NCBI RefSeq assembly: GCF_003851545.1
Contig: NZ_BHVX01000001.1
Span: forward strand, 1-64,000
DNA length: 64,000 nucleotides
Direction: 5' to 3'
Source of the DNA: Ralstonia sp. SET104
Lineage (GTDB): Bacteria > Pseudomonadota > Gammaproteobacteria > Burkholderiales > Burkholderiaceae
Shown here one piece after another: positions 9,634-18,304 of the stretch (its first letter is position 1; each line of letters begins with the position of its first letter). The notes beneath the pieces are model-generated. The model worked only from the letters and a program-made list of their open reading frames with translations, was not told the origin of the DNA and ran no database searches. The translations under genes were made by a program, and so were the position numbers.

Positions 9634-10656
9634 ATGACGAAGATCTGTATCGTGGGGGCCGGTTCGATCGGCTGCTATCTGGGGGGCCGCCTGCTGGCCG
9701 CGGGCGCAGACGTCACGCTGGTCGGCCGCGCGCGCATCGGCGACGAGCTGCGCGCACACGGCCTGACACTGACGGACTATCGCAACGGCCGCTGGCAAGT
9801 GCCGGCTGCCGGCGCGCGCTACGTGACCGACCCCAACGCGGCAGCCGATGCTGACCTCGTGCTGGTGACGGTCAAATCCGCCGCCACGCCATCCGTTGGC
9901 AATGCGCTGAGCCCTGTGCTGCGCACGGGTGCAATCGTCATCAGCTTCCAGAACGGCCTGGGCAATGCCGATGTGCTGCGCGCCGCCTTGCCGCATCACA
10001 CCGTGCTGGCCGGCATGGTGCCTTTCAACGTCATGCAGCCGGAACCCGGCGCCTTCCACCAAGGCACGGGCGGTGAGCTGCAGGTGGCGGCATCCCCCAT
10101 GCTGCAGCCATTTCTGGATGACTTCCGCCGCGCGGGTCTGCCACTCATGGAACAGGCCAACATGGCAGCAGTGCAATGGGCCAAGCTGCTGCTCAACCTG
10201 AACAACGCCATCAACGCACTGGCCAACCGGCCGTTGAAAGAAGAGCTGTCGCAGCGCGCGTATCGGCGTTGCCTGGCGCTGGCGCAAACCGAAGCGCTGC
10301 GGTTGCTGGCGCGCGCGGGCATCCAACCCGCCAAGCTGACGCCCGTGCCACCCACGTGGATTCCGCGCCTGCTGGCCACGCCCGATGCAGTGTTTGCACG
10401 ACTGGGCGGCAAGATGCTCGCCATGGATCCGCTGGCGCGCTCGTCCATGTCCGACGATCTGGCTGCGGGGCGCCCCACTGAAGTCGACTGGATCAACGGC
10501 GAGGTTGTACGCCTGGCGGAACGTCTGGGCCAACGCGCCCCGGTGAATGCGCAACTGTGTGCGCTGGTGCATGCCGCCGAATCTGCCACCGAATCATCCA
10601 AACGCCCGAGCTGGCCGGGCCACGATCTGCTGGCGGCATTGCGTGCGGTGGGCTAG
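9634..10656 (+). CDS. 2-dehydropantoate 2-reductase family protein (PanE/ApbA-like)
   Basis: 340 aa, starting at ATG 9634 behind AAGGAGA. The N-terminal Rossmann fold has VGAGSIGCYLGG for NADP binding. A catalytic Lys probably lies in LVTVKSA or WAKLLLNLNNAINAL, the latter being the ketopantoate-reductase signature region. PTEVDWINGEVVRLAERLG matches the C-terminal domain of the family. It may make pantoate for coenzyme A synthesis, but genomes of this group hold several PanE paralogues and this copy is not beside other pan genes, so the exact substrate is open. Confidence 0.85.
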   Translation: MTKICIVGAGSIGCYLGGRLLAAGADVTLVGRARIGDELRAHGLTLTDYRNGRWQVPAAGARYVTDPNAAADADLVLVTVKSAATPSVGNALSPVLRTGAIVISFQNGLGNADVLRAALPHHTVLAGMVPFNVMQPEPGAFHQGTGGELQVAASPMLQPFLDDFRRAGLPLMEQANMAAVQWAKLLLNLNNAINALANRPLKEELSQRAYRRCLALAQTEALRLLARAGIQPAKLTPVPPTWIPRLLATPDAVFARLGGKMLAMDPLARSSMSDDLAAGRPTEVDWINGEVVRLAERLGQRAPVNAQLCALVHAAESATESSKRPSWPGHDLLAALRAVG

Positions 10657-11345
10657 TCTGCGCCGGCCTCGCTCGCGCCTAGCAACAGCGCCATGTCTTG
10701 AATCTCGATGTGGCCATACCGCAGGCGAATCGCACCGAGTTTAACGAGTGCCTGCAGCTCTTTGCTGAGCGTCTGCCGACTGATGCCCAGCATCATGGCC
10801 AGCGCGTCTTGCGAAGTGGAGATGCTTGCGCGCCCTTGCGCCGATAGCGACACGTCGCCATGCGCCAGCGAAGCAATACGCCGCGCCACACGCGCCCGCG
10901 TGCCCTGCAGTGCCGCACTCGCCAGTGATCCATAAGCAAGCCGCAAACGCGTCGCCACCAGCCGCGCAATCGCGCCGGCAAATGCCGCATCGCACATCAA
11001 CGCTTCAAAGCACGCCACGCTCACAGCCAGCACTCCGGAATCTTCCAGCGCGATGGCGCAATGGCCGCGCGGCCGCTGGTCAAGTGTCGACACACCGCCA
11101 ACCCAGTTGCCCGGCTCAACCAGGGTGAGAATCGCCTCGTCGCCCTCGGCATTGAAGATCGACAACTTGAGCGCGCCGCTCGCCACGCCAAAGAAGGCGT
11201 GCGAACCGGCGTCCATCGGATCGCCCTGACGGAACAGGAATGCGCCCGCCGCAACAGGCACGGGCGTGGCGGCCTCGAGCAAGGCATCAGCAACGCGGGG
11301 CGGCAGACTTTGGAACCAGGGGTTGGCAGCAAACGCATTCGTCAT
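10653..11345 (-). CDS. Crp/Fnr-family transcriptional regulator
   Basis: 230 aa from ATG 11345. A cyclic-nucleotide-binding jelly roll (about residues 30-140, GAFLFRQGDPMD, ILTLVEPGNWVGG) is followed by a Crp-type helix-turn-helix (about 165-215, STSQDALAMMLGISRQTLSK). There is no N-terminal Fnr Cys cluster, so oxygen sensing by an iron-sulfur cluster is unlikely. It is convergent with the PanE-like gene, the two overlapping by 4 bp. Target genes are not evident. Confidence 0.88.
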   Translation of the reverse strand: MTNAFAANPWFQSLPPRVADALLEAATPVPVAAGAFLFRQGDPMDAGSHAFFGVASGALKLSIFNAEGDEAILTLVEPGNWVGGVSTLDQRPRGHCAIALEDSGVLAVSVACFEALMCDAAFAGAIARLVATRLRLAYGSLASAALQGTRARVARRIASLAHGDVSLSAQGRASISTSQDALAMMLGISRQTLSKELQALVKLGAIRLRYGHIEIQDMALLLGASEAGAD

Positions 11346-11362
11346 GATTCCACCCTCAACCG

Positions 11363-11734
11363 TCAGCCGCGTCGTCCCAACACCCATCCCACCGAGAACA
11401 CATATCGGCTGCCACCCACCACACGCGTCACACTGTGCTCGCACGCATCGGGCCGGAACAGTTTGATGCGCGGTGTCTCGAAGATCGGGTTGGCGCAGAC
11501 AAACTCGCCGCCCGCACGCGGCGATTTCAGCACGATGTTCAGGCGATAGTGCCGGCCGTTGGAGACCGGATCGGTATGCGGCGCAATCTCTGCGCCGTCC
11601 GGATAGCGGAGCAGATAACTGTCGAACGGTATGGGCCACACCGCGGTGGCCAGCAGCATCTTGTCGTAGCCCGTGCCCTGCCGGCCGCACTGCCAGCGCA
11701 AGGCCGTGCTGAAGAATGTACGCAAGGAAGACAT
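11363..11734 (-). CDS. Small 2OG-Fe(II) oxygenase-like protein
   Basis: 123 aa from ATG 11734; ATG 11764 is also open. The sequence APHTDP supplies an HxD iron ligand pair. A second His in CEHSVTRV and the Arg after it fit the 2-oxoglutarate/Fe(II) double-stranded beta-helix core, and HYRLNIVL resembles aspartyl/asparaginyl hydroxylase-like proteins. The protein is short but seems to hold the full metal site. Substrate unknown. It lies just upstream of the Crp/Fnr gene on the same strand. Confidence 0.7.
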   Translation of the reverse strand: MSSLRTFFSTALRWQCGRQGTGYDKMLLATAVWPIPFDSYLLRYPDGAEIAPHTDPVSNGRHYRLNIVLKSPRAGGEFVCANPIFETPRIKLFRPDACEHSVTRVVGGSRYVFSVGWVLGRRG

Positions 11735-11776
11735 GAGAACAACCGGGCGATGGAATCCGGGCATGGTAGCCGGGAA

Positions 11777-12040
11777 CTATCGGCGTTTGTCGAATTTATT
11801 CCCGTACGCGAAGGGCGCCTGGTAGCACGCGTGATCCAGCTCGGCCACGCGCGCGTGCAGGCGTTCCTGCACCTCTTGTACGGCGAGGTTGTCGGCCACG
11901 GGGCCGATCTCTTCCAGAAAGAAGCTCAGCAGCGCACCGGCCTGGATGTTGCCGATGCGCGCTTCCATGTGCGCGGTGAAATAACGCTGGATGGATTGAA
12001 CGGCCTCTTCGCGGACGCCGCCTTCAAGTTCGATGGGTAT
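11777..12040 (-). CDS. DUF2164 family protein with unclear start
   Basis: The frame ends at 11777 and shows the DUF2164 pattern: IPIELEGGVREEAVQSIQRY, then ARIGNIQAG and LLSFFLEEIGPVADNLAVQE. Homologues usually begin Met-Pro-Ile-Glu-Leu; here the matching codon at 12040-12038 is ATA, and no ATG, GTG or TTG lies just upstream in frame. The ATG at 11968 would give only 63 aa and cut off the conserved N-terminus. Either ATA is used, or the start has been lost. Function unknown. Confidence 0.6.
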   Translation of the reverse strand: MPIELEGGVREEAVQSIQRYFTAHMEARIGNIQAGALLSFFLEEIGPVADNLAVQEVQERLHARVAELDHACYQAPFAYGNKFDKRR

Positions 12041-12050
12041 GCACTGCGCC

Positions 12051-12082
12051 GGCGGTGGAGGTGAAGGTGAAGGTGGAGGTGG
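12051..12082 (+). repeat. Purine-rich hexamer repeat
   Basis: Tandem GGTGGA/GGTGAA units lie between the trehalase stop and the DUF2164 frame. Runs of GG at short spacing could fold into a two-layer G-quadruplex; the repeat could also slip during replication and shift the DUF2164 start. Confidence 0.6.
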
Positions 12083-12099
12083 CGCAGGAGCCCGCCAGC

Positions 12100-13719
12100 T
12101 TACTGCCCGCGACCGTACACATCGAGCAGCTTGAGCGTGACGCCGTTGGTCCAGCCGAACCCATCCTGCAGTGGATATTCACCCCCGCCGCCACCCGTGC
12201 CGGTTCCATCGACGATATATTTCTCGACGAGTTTCTGCTGGCTGGCATATAGCTGCTCGACACTGCCGAGAAAGCGCTCACCAATCGCCTGCGCGAGTGG
12301 TTGCCAGCCGTATCGCTGCGCACCTCGCAGTGCAATCCATTGGAGCGGCGCCCAACCGTTCGGGGCGTCCCACTGCTGGCCGGTCTTGAATGTCGTGGTC
12401 GACAGCCCGCCCACCTGCAGCAGCGCTTGCTGCGTCCACCACAACGTCGCCCATGCGCGATCGGGCCGCGCGGCGCCGACGAACAGCGGATACGTCATCG
12501 CGGCAGAACGGTTGTCACGGATGCGGCCGAGCTGCCAGTCGTAATCGGCGTAGTAGCCGGCGGGATGCCACAGGTAGCGCTCGATGGCGATGGCGCGTTT
12601 GCCCGCGTGCACGGAATACTCCACCGTGCACGCAAAATCGCGCGCCGCAGTGCAGCCGCGCGCGATGGTCTTCTCCAGCTGGAACATCAGGCTGTTCAAG
12701 TCCACCGGCACGATGGACGTGGTGCGGATGCTGCCCAGCGTGGCGTTGTCACCAAACCAGCGCGAGCTGAAATCCCAACCGCTTTCGGCCGCCGCGCGCA
12801 AGTCTCGCCAGATCTCGTTGGCGGGGCGTCCGGGTGTTTGCTGCGCGGTGGTCACGTCTTGCAGATAAGACTCTGGGCGCGGGGTGTCCTGGTCATCCCA
12901 GTAGCGGTTGAGCATGGCGCCATCACGCATGACAACGACATTGTTGTTCGCCTTCCCAGCCGGTGTGGTGGCGGCACCGCGCATCCAGTACGCGTATTCC
13001 TTGCGCAACTGCGGGAGGTAGCGCTTGAGCGCCGCGTCGCCTTCCTGCTGCGCGGCCAGCTCTACCATCAGCGCAAAAAACGGCGGCTGTGAGCGGCTCA
13101 GGTAATACGTGCGATTGCCGTTGGGGATGTGGCCAAACTGATCAATGGCATAGGCGAAGTTGTCGAGCATGTTGTCGACCAGGTCTTCGCGGCCGGCTTC
13201 CTGCAGGCCGAGCATGGTGAAGTAGGTGTCCCAGTAATAGCCCTCGCGAAAGCGGCCGCCGGGCACCACATAGGGTTTCGGCAGTGGAATGAGCGAGCTA
13301 TTGTCGGGCGCGGTAGTGGTGGTGCGCGTGAGCGCTGGCCATAGCCAGTTGATATGCGCGCGCAGGGACTGCCCCGTGGGCGGCGTCACCGGCGTGTCTA
13401 CCGGCGGCGTGAAGTACTGATCGACAAACGCCTTGAGCGAGAAGCCCGGCACGCTCCTCTGCACCTGATACGCCTGCACGATGACGGCCGGCGCGGCCTT
13501 GGGCAGCGCATCGACAAAGGTCTTCTGATCCGGATACACCTGCGCGGTCTGCACAGCCACAAACAGATCGCCGTAAAGCTTGTCGGGCGATGGCGGCAGG
13601 GCCGCACCCACGCCCACATCGGCCAGCGCTGGCGCTGCCGCGAAACCGAATGCCAGCCATGCAACCACGTTGGCCGCGCGGCGCCGGATCAAAAAGTGAA
13701 CCTGTCGATACATCGTCAT
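12100..13719 (-). CDS. treA: Periplasmic trehalase (GH37)
   Basis: 539 aa with a signal peptide ([13 protein letters not shown]) and the GH37 signatures [15 protein letters not shown] near residue 160 and [13 protein letters not shown] near the C-terminus. It hydrolyses trehalose to two glucose molecules in the periplasm, which links it to the glucokinase and Entner-Doudoroff genes in this window. A LacI-type palindrome lies 44 bp before the start. Length fits the E. coli TreA family. The gene stands alone; no trehalose transporter is adjacent. Confidence 0.93.
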   Translation of the reverse strand: MTMYRQVHFLIRRRAANVVAWLAFGFAAAPALADVGVGAALPPSPDKLYGDLFVAVQTAQVYPDQKTFVDALPKAAPAVIVQAYQVQRSVPGFSLKAFVDQYFTPPVDTPVTPPTGQSLRAHINWLWPALTRTTTTAPDNSSLIPLPKPYVVPGGRFREGYYWDTYFTMLGLQEAGREDLVDNMLDNFAYAIDQFGHIPNGNRTYYLSRSQPPFFALMVELAAQQEGDAALKRYLPQLRKEYAYWMRGAATTPAGKANNNVVVMRDGAMLNRYWDDQDTPRPESYLQDVTTAQQTPGRPANEIWRDLRAAAESGWDFSSRWFGDNATLGSIRTTSIVPVDLNSLMFQLEKTIARGCTAARDFACTVEYSVHAGKRAIAIERYLWHPAGYYADYDWQLGRIRDNRSAAMTYPLFVGAARPDRAWATLWWTQQALLQVGGLSTTTFKTGQQWDAPNGWAPLQWIALRGAQRYGWQPLAQAIGERFLGSVEQLYASQQKLVEKYIVDGTGTGGGGGEYPLQDGFGWTNGVTLKLLDVYGRGQ

Positions 13720-13762
13720 CTCCTGCCTGGTGGACGGAAAGCCAGTCCAGAAAAGGAGACAC

Positions 13763-13776
13763 TGACAGCGTTGTCA
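13763..13776. promoter_or_regulatory. LacI-family operator candidate before treA
   Basis: TGACAGCGTTGTCA is a near-perfect palindrome with the central CG typical of LacI/GalR operators. It sits 44 bp upstream of the trehalase start. No LacI-type gene is present in the window, so the regulator would be elsewhere. Confidence 0.6.
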
Positions 13777-13883
13777 AATCGAGAGGTTTTGCGCAACACG
13801 GTTGCGCGCCCAAGCGCCAGCCATGGCGCCAAACCAAGCTCCGCTGGCAAGCAACTTGCTGGCGCGCCCCGTCGCCTTGTGCA

Positions 13884-14657
13884 TCAAGCGCGCCCGGAAA
13901 GCTGCGAAACAATCGCACTCGGGTTCTTGATTGCCGGCGCCACTGACACCCCTGCCACCCCATGCCGCAGCAACGCCTGCGCAACAAACCCTGACGCTTT
14001 CATCTCTTCCACAAAGCCCGCGACCAATGCCGCGGCTTGCGTGCCCCGGCTGGCCGGCACGCCCATCGCCTGACGAATCACCATGAAGCGCTCGTCCAGC
14101 AGGCGCAGGCCCGGCACGTTGGCGGCATCGGCTTCAAGCTGTTGTTTGACGCCCGCGGCGACCTCGCTATGCGTGTCGATAAAGGTCTGCACCACCGTCG
14201 GCGACGTGGGGGCACGCACGATCGCTGCATGCTGCAGTTCGCGCGTGAGAAACAGATCATATGCACTGCCCTTGCCGACAACGACACGGTTGCCCGCGTG
14301 ATCCACATCGGCATTGGTGCGGATGGGCGAATCGTTGTGCACGAGGTAGTAGCCTTCGATGAGCACATACGGTTCAGTGAAAGAGATACTTGCAGCGCGG
14401 CGTGGGTCGATGGCGAAGAAGCCGATATCGGCCTGCTCTTGCGACACCACATCGACCGACTTGCCAGCCGCATCGACCACGACCAGTTTCAACGCCACGT
14501 CCAACCGCTGCGCCAGCGCATGCGCCAGATCAACGGATACGCCGGCGGCCTGCCCCTGCGCATCCAGCCTCGCAAGGATCGGGTTGCCCGTATTGATGGA
14601 GGCACGCAGAACGCCGGTGGGCGCGAGTGCAGCAAGCAGGGTCGAGTCGATAGGCAT
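13884..14657 (-). CDS. Amino-acid ABC transporter substrate-binding-like protein, no signal peptide
   Basis: 257 aa from ATG 14657. It has the bacterial extracellular solute-binding family 3 fold: GVLRASINTGNPILARLD, SVDLAHALAQRL, then QEQADIGFFAIDPRRA and FTEPYVLIEG. No signal peptide or lipobox is visible and no permease or ATPase is adjacent, so this may be a cytosolic ligand-binding enzyme-like relative instead of a transport component. It follows the GntR gene by 10 bp and is probably in its operon. Confidence 0.8.
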   Translation of the reverse strand: MPIDSTLLAALAPTGVLRASINTGNPILARLDAQGQAAGVSVDLAHALAQRLDVALKLVVVDAAGKSVDVVSQEQADIGFFAIDPRRAASISFTEPYVLIEGYYLVHNDSPIRTNADVDHAGNRVVVGKGSAYDLFLTRELQHAAIVRAPTSPTVVQTFIDTHSEVAAGVKQQLEADAANVPGLRLLDERFMVIRQAMGVPASRGTQAAALVAGFVEEMKASGFVAQALLRHGVAGVSVAPAIKNPSAIVSQLSGRA

Positions 14658-14667
14658 GGTGCGCGTG

Positions 14668-15564
14668 TTAAGGGGTGAGGATGCGGGAGATCTTAGAGAT
14701 GGCATCGAGCGTGTGGCGCAGGTGTGCGCGCATCATGTCCGATGCCTCTTCGTTGCGCTCGCGTTCGAGCAGTTCAAGGATGTAAAGGTGCTGCCTGGCG
14801 TGTTCTGGATAGCGCTCGCGGTGCTGCATCGAGCGATACGACAGCAGCCGGCGCACGCGGTTGACGCGGCGGATGGTGTCGATAAAGAACGCGTTGCCAG
14901 ACGCCTCCACCAGCGATTCATGGAAGCGCACGCCGCGGTCGTGGAGCTGGTCTGCCGTATCGGTTTCGATACCGCCATTGAGCAGGTGATTCTCTGCAGC
15001 CCGCAGCCGTTCAATGACACGGGCATCCAGCCGATACGTGGGCTCCAGCAAGGCCGCAGGCTCCAGCGCCAGCCGCAAGCGGTACGACTGCAGCAGGCTG
15101 TCGGGCGTGGTCAGCATGGTCGAAAACTGCCAGCCGTAACCCGGCTTGCGCTCGGCCCAGCCTTCCTGCGCGATGCGGCCGAGCACAGCGCCCAGTTGCG
15201 TGGCAGTCAGGCCATAGCGCGCGCGGATCGTCTGCTCGGCAAATTCGTCGGGCAGCAGGCCCTTGAGGCGGTCATCCGCGATCTGGAAGTACGCGCGGCT
15301 CACCACGTCGTCTTCATCCAGGCCCAGCTCGATGGCGACGACCGAAGCAGGTGCTGTCACCGGCTTGGCAACAAAGTAACCGCGGTTCTTCTCGCGCGCG
15401 AGGATGCCCTTCTCGTGCAGCAGCGCCAGTGCCTCGTTCACGGGCGAGCGCGACACGCGCAGCCGGTCGGCAATCATCTGCGCGGGCAGATGCGCGCCGA
15501 CCTCCAGGCCCTCGGCCTGGATGAGATCAACGATTTGCGTAGCGATGGGGCGGTCGTGCTTCAT
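14668..15564 (-). CDS. GntR/FCD-family regulator with a second winged-helix-like segment
   Basis: 298 aa from ATG 15564. A GntR winged helix occupies about residues 5-65 (ADRLRVSRSPVNEALALLHE). A second degenerate winged-helix-like stretch lies at about 105-150 (YGLTATQLGAVLGRIAQEGW). An all-helical FCD-type domain follows (RLALEPAALLEP, FHESLVEASGN, RAHLRHTLDAI). FCD GntR proteins sense organic acids. It sits downstream of the aconitase gene on the same strand and probably controls the divergent aconitase/lactonase promoters. Confidence 0.85.
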   Translation of the reverse strand: MKHDRPIATQIVDLIQAEGLEVGAHLPAQMIADRLRVSRSPVNEALALLHEKGILAREKNRGYFVAKPVTAPASVVAIELGLDEDDVVSRAYFQIADDRLKGLLPDEFAEQTIRARYGLTATQLGAVLGRIAQEGWAERKPGYGWQFSTMLTTPDSLLQSYRLRLALEPAALLEPTYRLDARVIERLRAAENHLLNGGIETDTADQLHDRGVRFHESLVEASGNAFFIDTIRRVNRVRRLLSYRSMQHRERYPEHARQHLYILELLERERNEEASDMMRAHLRHTLDAISKISRILTP

Positions 15565-15608
15565 GGCCTTCAATAGCGTAGCGTCATGGGCACGGGCATC
15601 TGCGGCAA

Positions 15609-18224
15609 TCACGCTGCGGCCAACGTATCGCCAAGGATCGAGGGGATCACGCCTCCGCGTCGGAGCAACGTCGCTTCGAGCTGTGTCTCCACGGCGGCGG
15701 CGGCGGCGAACGTCTCCTCGCTGCCATCTGCACGCCGGATACGAACCGGAACAGTGCAACGCGGTTCGATCCGCTCCGGCAACGCCGAGATGTGAATCGT
15801 GTCCCAAGCGCGAATGTTCAGCGTCTGCGGATTCACCCCCGCCGGAAACCGCAGCGGCAAGATGCCCATGCCAATCAGATTGGAACGGTGAATGCGCTCG
15901 AAGCTTACCGCAATGACCGCCCGGATTCCGAGCAGCCGCTGCCCCTTGGCGGCCCAGTCGCGCGACGAGCCGGTGCCATAGCGCGCGCCCGCCAGCAGCA
16001 CGACCGAAGCACCTTCATCGTGATAGCACTGCGCCGCTTCGTGGATCGGCATAACCTTGCCGCTCGGCACATGCACGGTGTGGGCGACAGGCGCGCCGGG
16101 CACCAGCAGGTTCACCAACGTCCTGTTGTAGAACGCGGCACGCACCATCACTTCCCAGTTACCGCGGCGCGATGCAAAGACGTTGAGGTCATTGCGGTCA
16201 TCCCCTCGGTCGACAAGAAAATCGGCGACGAAGCTGTCTTTCGGAATCGCGCTGGCGGGTGAGATGTGGTCAGTCGTGATGTCATCACCCAGCACGAGCA
16301 GCGGGTGGGCGTCGAACTCGCCGAGCTGGCTGCCGGCGTCCAGCGATGCAAATGGCGGGCGACGCAGCGCGGTGGATTGCGCATCCCACGGGTAACGGGC
16401 GGCTGTGGGGGCATCGATGGCGGCCCACATTGGGTTGGCGGTGGCAACGGCAAAGGCGCGACGATAGTCCATTGGCGATGTACCTTGCCGGACCAGCGCG
16501 TCGATCTCTTCGTGCATCGGCCACAGGTCGCGCAGATAGACGGGGGTGCCGTCTGCGGTGGTTTGCAGCGGCTGGTTGCTCAAATCGAGCGCGGCATCAC
16601 CCGCCAGTGCAAACGCAATCACCAGCGGCGGCGACATGATGAAGCCGAGGCTCAGGTCCGGATGCACGCGGCCCGGGAAGTTACGGTTGCCCGAGAGCAC
16701 GGCCACCGGCGCTGTCTCGCCCTTCGCAACCGCCTGCTGGATCGGCGCCGTAAGCGGGCCGGAGTTGCCGATGCACGTCGTGCAGCCGAAGCCGACGATG
16801 TTGAAGCCCACCGCCGACAGGTCGTCCATCAGGCCAGCGCGTTGGAGGTATTCGGCGGCAGCGGGTGAACCTGGACCCAGTGACGTCTTCACCCACGCGG
16901 GCACGCGCAAGCCGCGTTCACGTGCACGGCGCGCAACCAACCCCGCCGCGATCAGCTGCGCCGGGTCCGACGTGTTGGTACAGCTCGTGATCGCGGCAAT
17001 CGCAACGGGGTACGCGGGCAGCGTCGCGCTCGGTTGTGCGGCGCCCGCGATGGCGGACAACGCCCGCCCCGTCTGCGCATAGGGCAGCAGATCCTGCGGC
17101 CGGCGCGGGCCTGCCACGTGCAGATGCACGGTGTTCAGGTCGATCTCGACCACGCGCGTGTAGCGCGGCGTGTTATCTGGGTCGAACCACAAACCTGCAT
17201 GGCGGTGCAATGCTTCCACCCGCGCGATGGCGCCTTCCGTACGGCCGGTCGTGCGCAGGTAGGCCAGCGTCTGCGTATCCACGGGGAAGAAGCCCGTGGT
17301 CGCACCGTATTCGGGTGCCATGTTGGCAACGACAGAACGCTCGCCTGCAGAGAGCGCGGCAACGCCAGGGCCGAAGAACTCCACAAACTCGCCCGACACG
17401 CCGATGTCGCGCAGCGCCTTCGTCGCCGTCAATGCCAGATCGGTGGCGGATGAGCCTGCCGGCAGCGCGCCGGTCAGTCGCACGCCAATCACATCCGGAA
17501 TGCGCTGCATGACCGGCATGCCGAACATCACGGTCTGCGCCTCCAGGCCGCCCACGCCCCAGCCGAGCACGCCGATGCCGTTGATCATCGGCGTATGGCT
17601 ATCGGTGCCGATCAGGGTATCGGGCACGAGCCACCGGGCACCGTCGATGGTCTGCACGGTGGCGACCGTCGCCAGTTGCTCCAGGTTGATGGTGTGCATG
17701 ATCCCCGTGCCCGGCGGGTGGATGCGTACGCCGCGCAGCGTGTTCGATGCCCAGCGCAGGAAGCGATAGCGCTCGGCGTTGCGGCGCATCTCGATCTGCA
17801 GGTTGCGCGTGGCGGCATCGGGCTGCGCGTAGGCCTCGACGGCCAGCGAGTGGTCGACCGACACATCCACGGGCAGCACCGGGTTGAGCGTGGTCGGGTC
17901 GGCCCCGGCTTCAGCCAATGCATCGCGCATGGCAGCGATGTCCACCAGCGCGGGCGTGCTCGTCGTGTCGTGCATCAGCACGCGGTTCGGCTGGAAGGCG
18001 ATCTCTTCTTCGCTGGTGCCGTTGTTCAGCCAGCGCAGCACACCGTTCACTGCACGCTGGCGTTCTTCGCCTTGTGTGTTGCGGATGACGTTCTCCAGCA
18101 ACAGCCGCAGCACAACCGGCAGTCGCGTGAGCACGCTGCCAAACATCGCCGGCAGATCGACATAGCGATAAGTGGTGCCGCCAACGCTTAGCGACGCTTC
18201 AGGTGGGGTGTAGGTGTTTTCCAT
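15609..18224 (-). CDS. acnA: Aconitate hydratase family protein (AcnA type)
   Basis: 871 aa from ATG 18224. Iron-sulfur ligands are in SCTNTSDP and GFGCTTCIGNSGPL; GVGGLEAQ, GTDSHT and the C-terminal swivel domain with GARYGTGSSRDWAAKG are all present. The family interconverts citrate and isocitrate, or acts on 2-methylaconitate-type substrates. Its genomic setting (GntR regulator, lactonase, permease and porin) suggests a paralogue used in an organic-acid catabolic pathway and not the housekeeping enzyme; that is inference. A start at 18260 is open but lacks support. Confidence 0.85.
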   Translation of the reverse strand: MENTYTPPEASLSVGGTTYRYVDLPAMFGSVLTRLPVVLRLLLENVIRNTQGEERQRAVNGVLRWLNNGTSEEEIAFQPNRVLMHDTTSTPALVDIAAMRDALAEAGADPTTLNPVLPVDVSVDHSLAVEAYAQPDAATRNLQIEMRRNAERYRFLRWASNTLRGVRIHPPGTGIMHTINLEQLATVATVQTIDGARWLVPDTLIGTDSHTPMINGIGVLGWGVGGLEAQTVMFGMPVMQRIPDVIGVRLTGALPAGSSATDLALTATKALRDIGVSGEFVEFFGPGVAALSAGERSVVANMAPEYGATTGFFPVDTQTLAYLRTTGRTEGAIARVEALHRHAGLWFDPDNTPRYTRVVEIDLNTVHLHVAGPRRPQDLLPYAQTGRALSAIAGAAQPSATLPAYPVAIAAITSCTNTSDPAQLIAAGLVARRARERGLRVPAWVKTSLGPGSPAAAEYLQRAGLMDDLSAVGFNIVGFGCTTCIGNSGPLTAPIQQAVAKGETAPVAVLSGNRNFPGRVHPDLSLGFIMSPPLVIAFALAGDAALDLSNQPLQTTADGTPVYLRDLWPMHEEIDALVRQGTSPMDYRRAFAVATANPMWAAIDAPTAARYPWDAQSTALRRPPFASLDAGSQLGEFDAHPLLVLGDDITTDHISPASAIPKDSFVADFLVDRGDDRNDLNVFASRRGNWEVMVRAAFYNRTLVNLLVPGAPVAHTVHVPSGKVMPIHEAAQCYHDEGASVVLLAGARYGTGSSRDWAAKGQRLLGIRAVIAVSFERIHRSNLIGMGILPLRFPAGVNPQTLNIRAWDTIHISALPERIEPRCTVPVRIRRADGSEETFAAAAAVETQLEATLLRRGGVIPSILGDTLAAA

Positions 18225-18242
18225 GACTGTATTTTTGCATGT

Positions 18243-18248
18243 GTATAC
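18243..18248. promoter_or_regulatory. GTATAC palindrome in the acnA/lactonase divergent promoter
   Basis: GTATAC lies within TGTGTATACGAAA, midway between the two divergent genes. FCD-type GntR proteins often bind TNGTATACNA-like palindromes, so this is a candidate operator for the GntR protein encoded at 14668-15564. It rests on this match alone. Confidence 0.4.
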
Positions 18249-18304
18249 GAAAAAATGCAATCAAGTGGAAACCCCAATCACGAAAAACACGCACGGAGAC
18301 GCGT

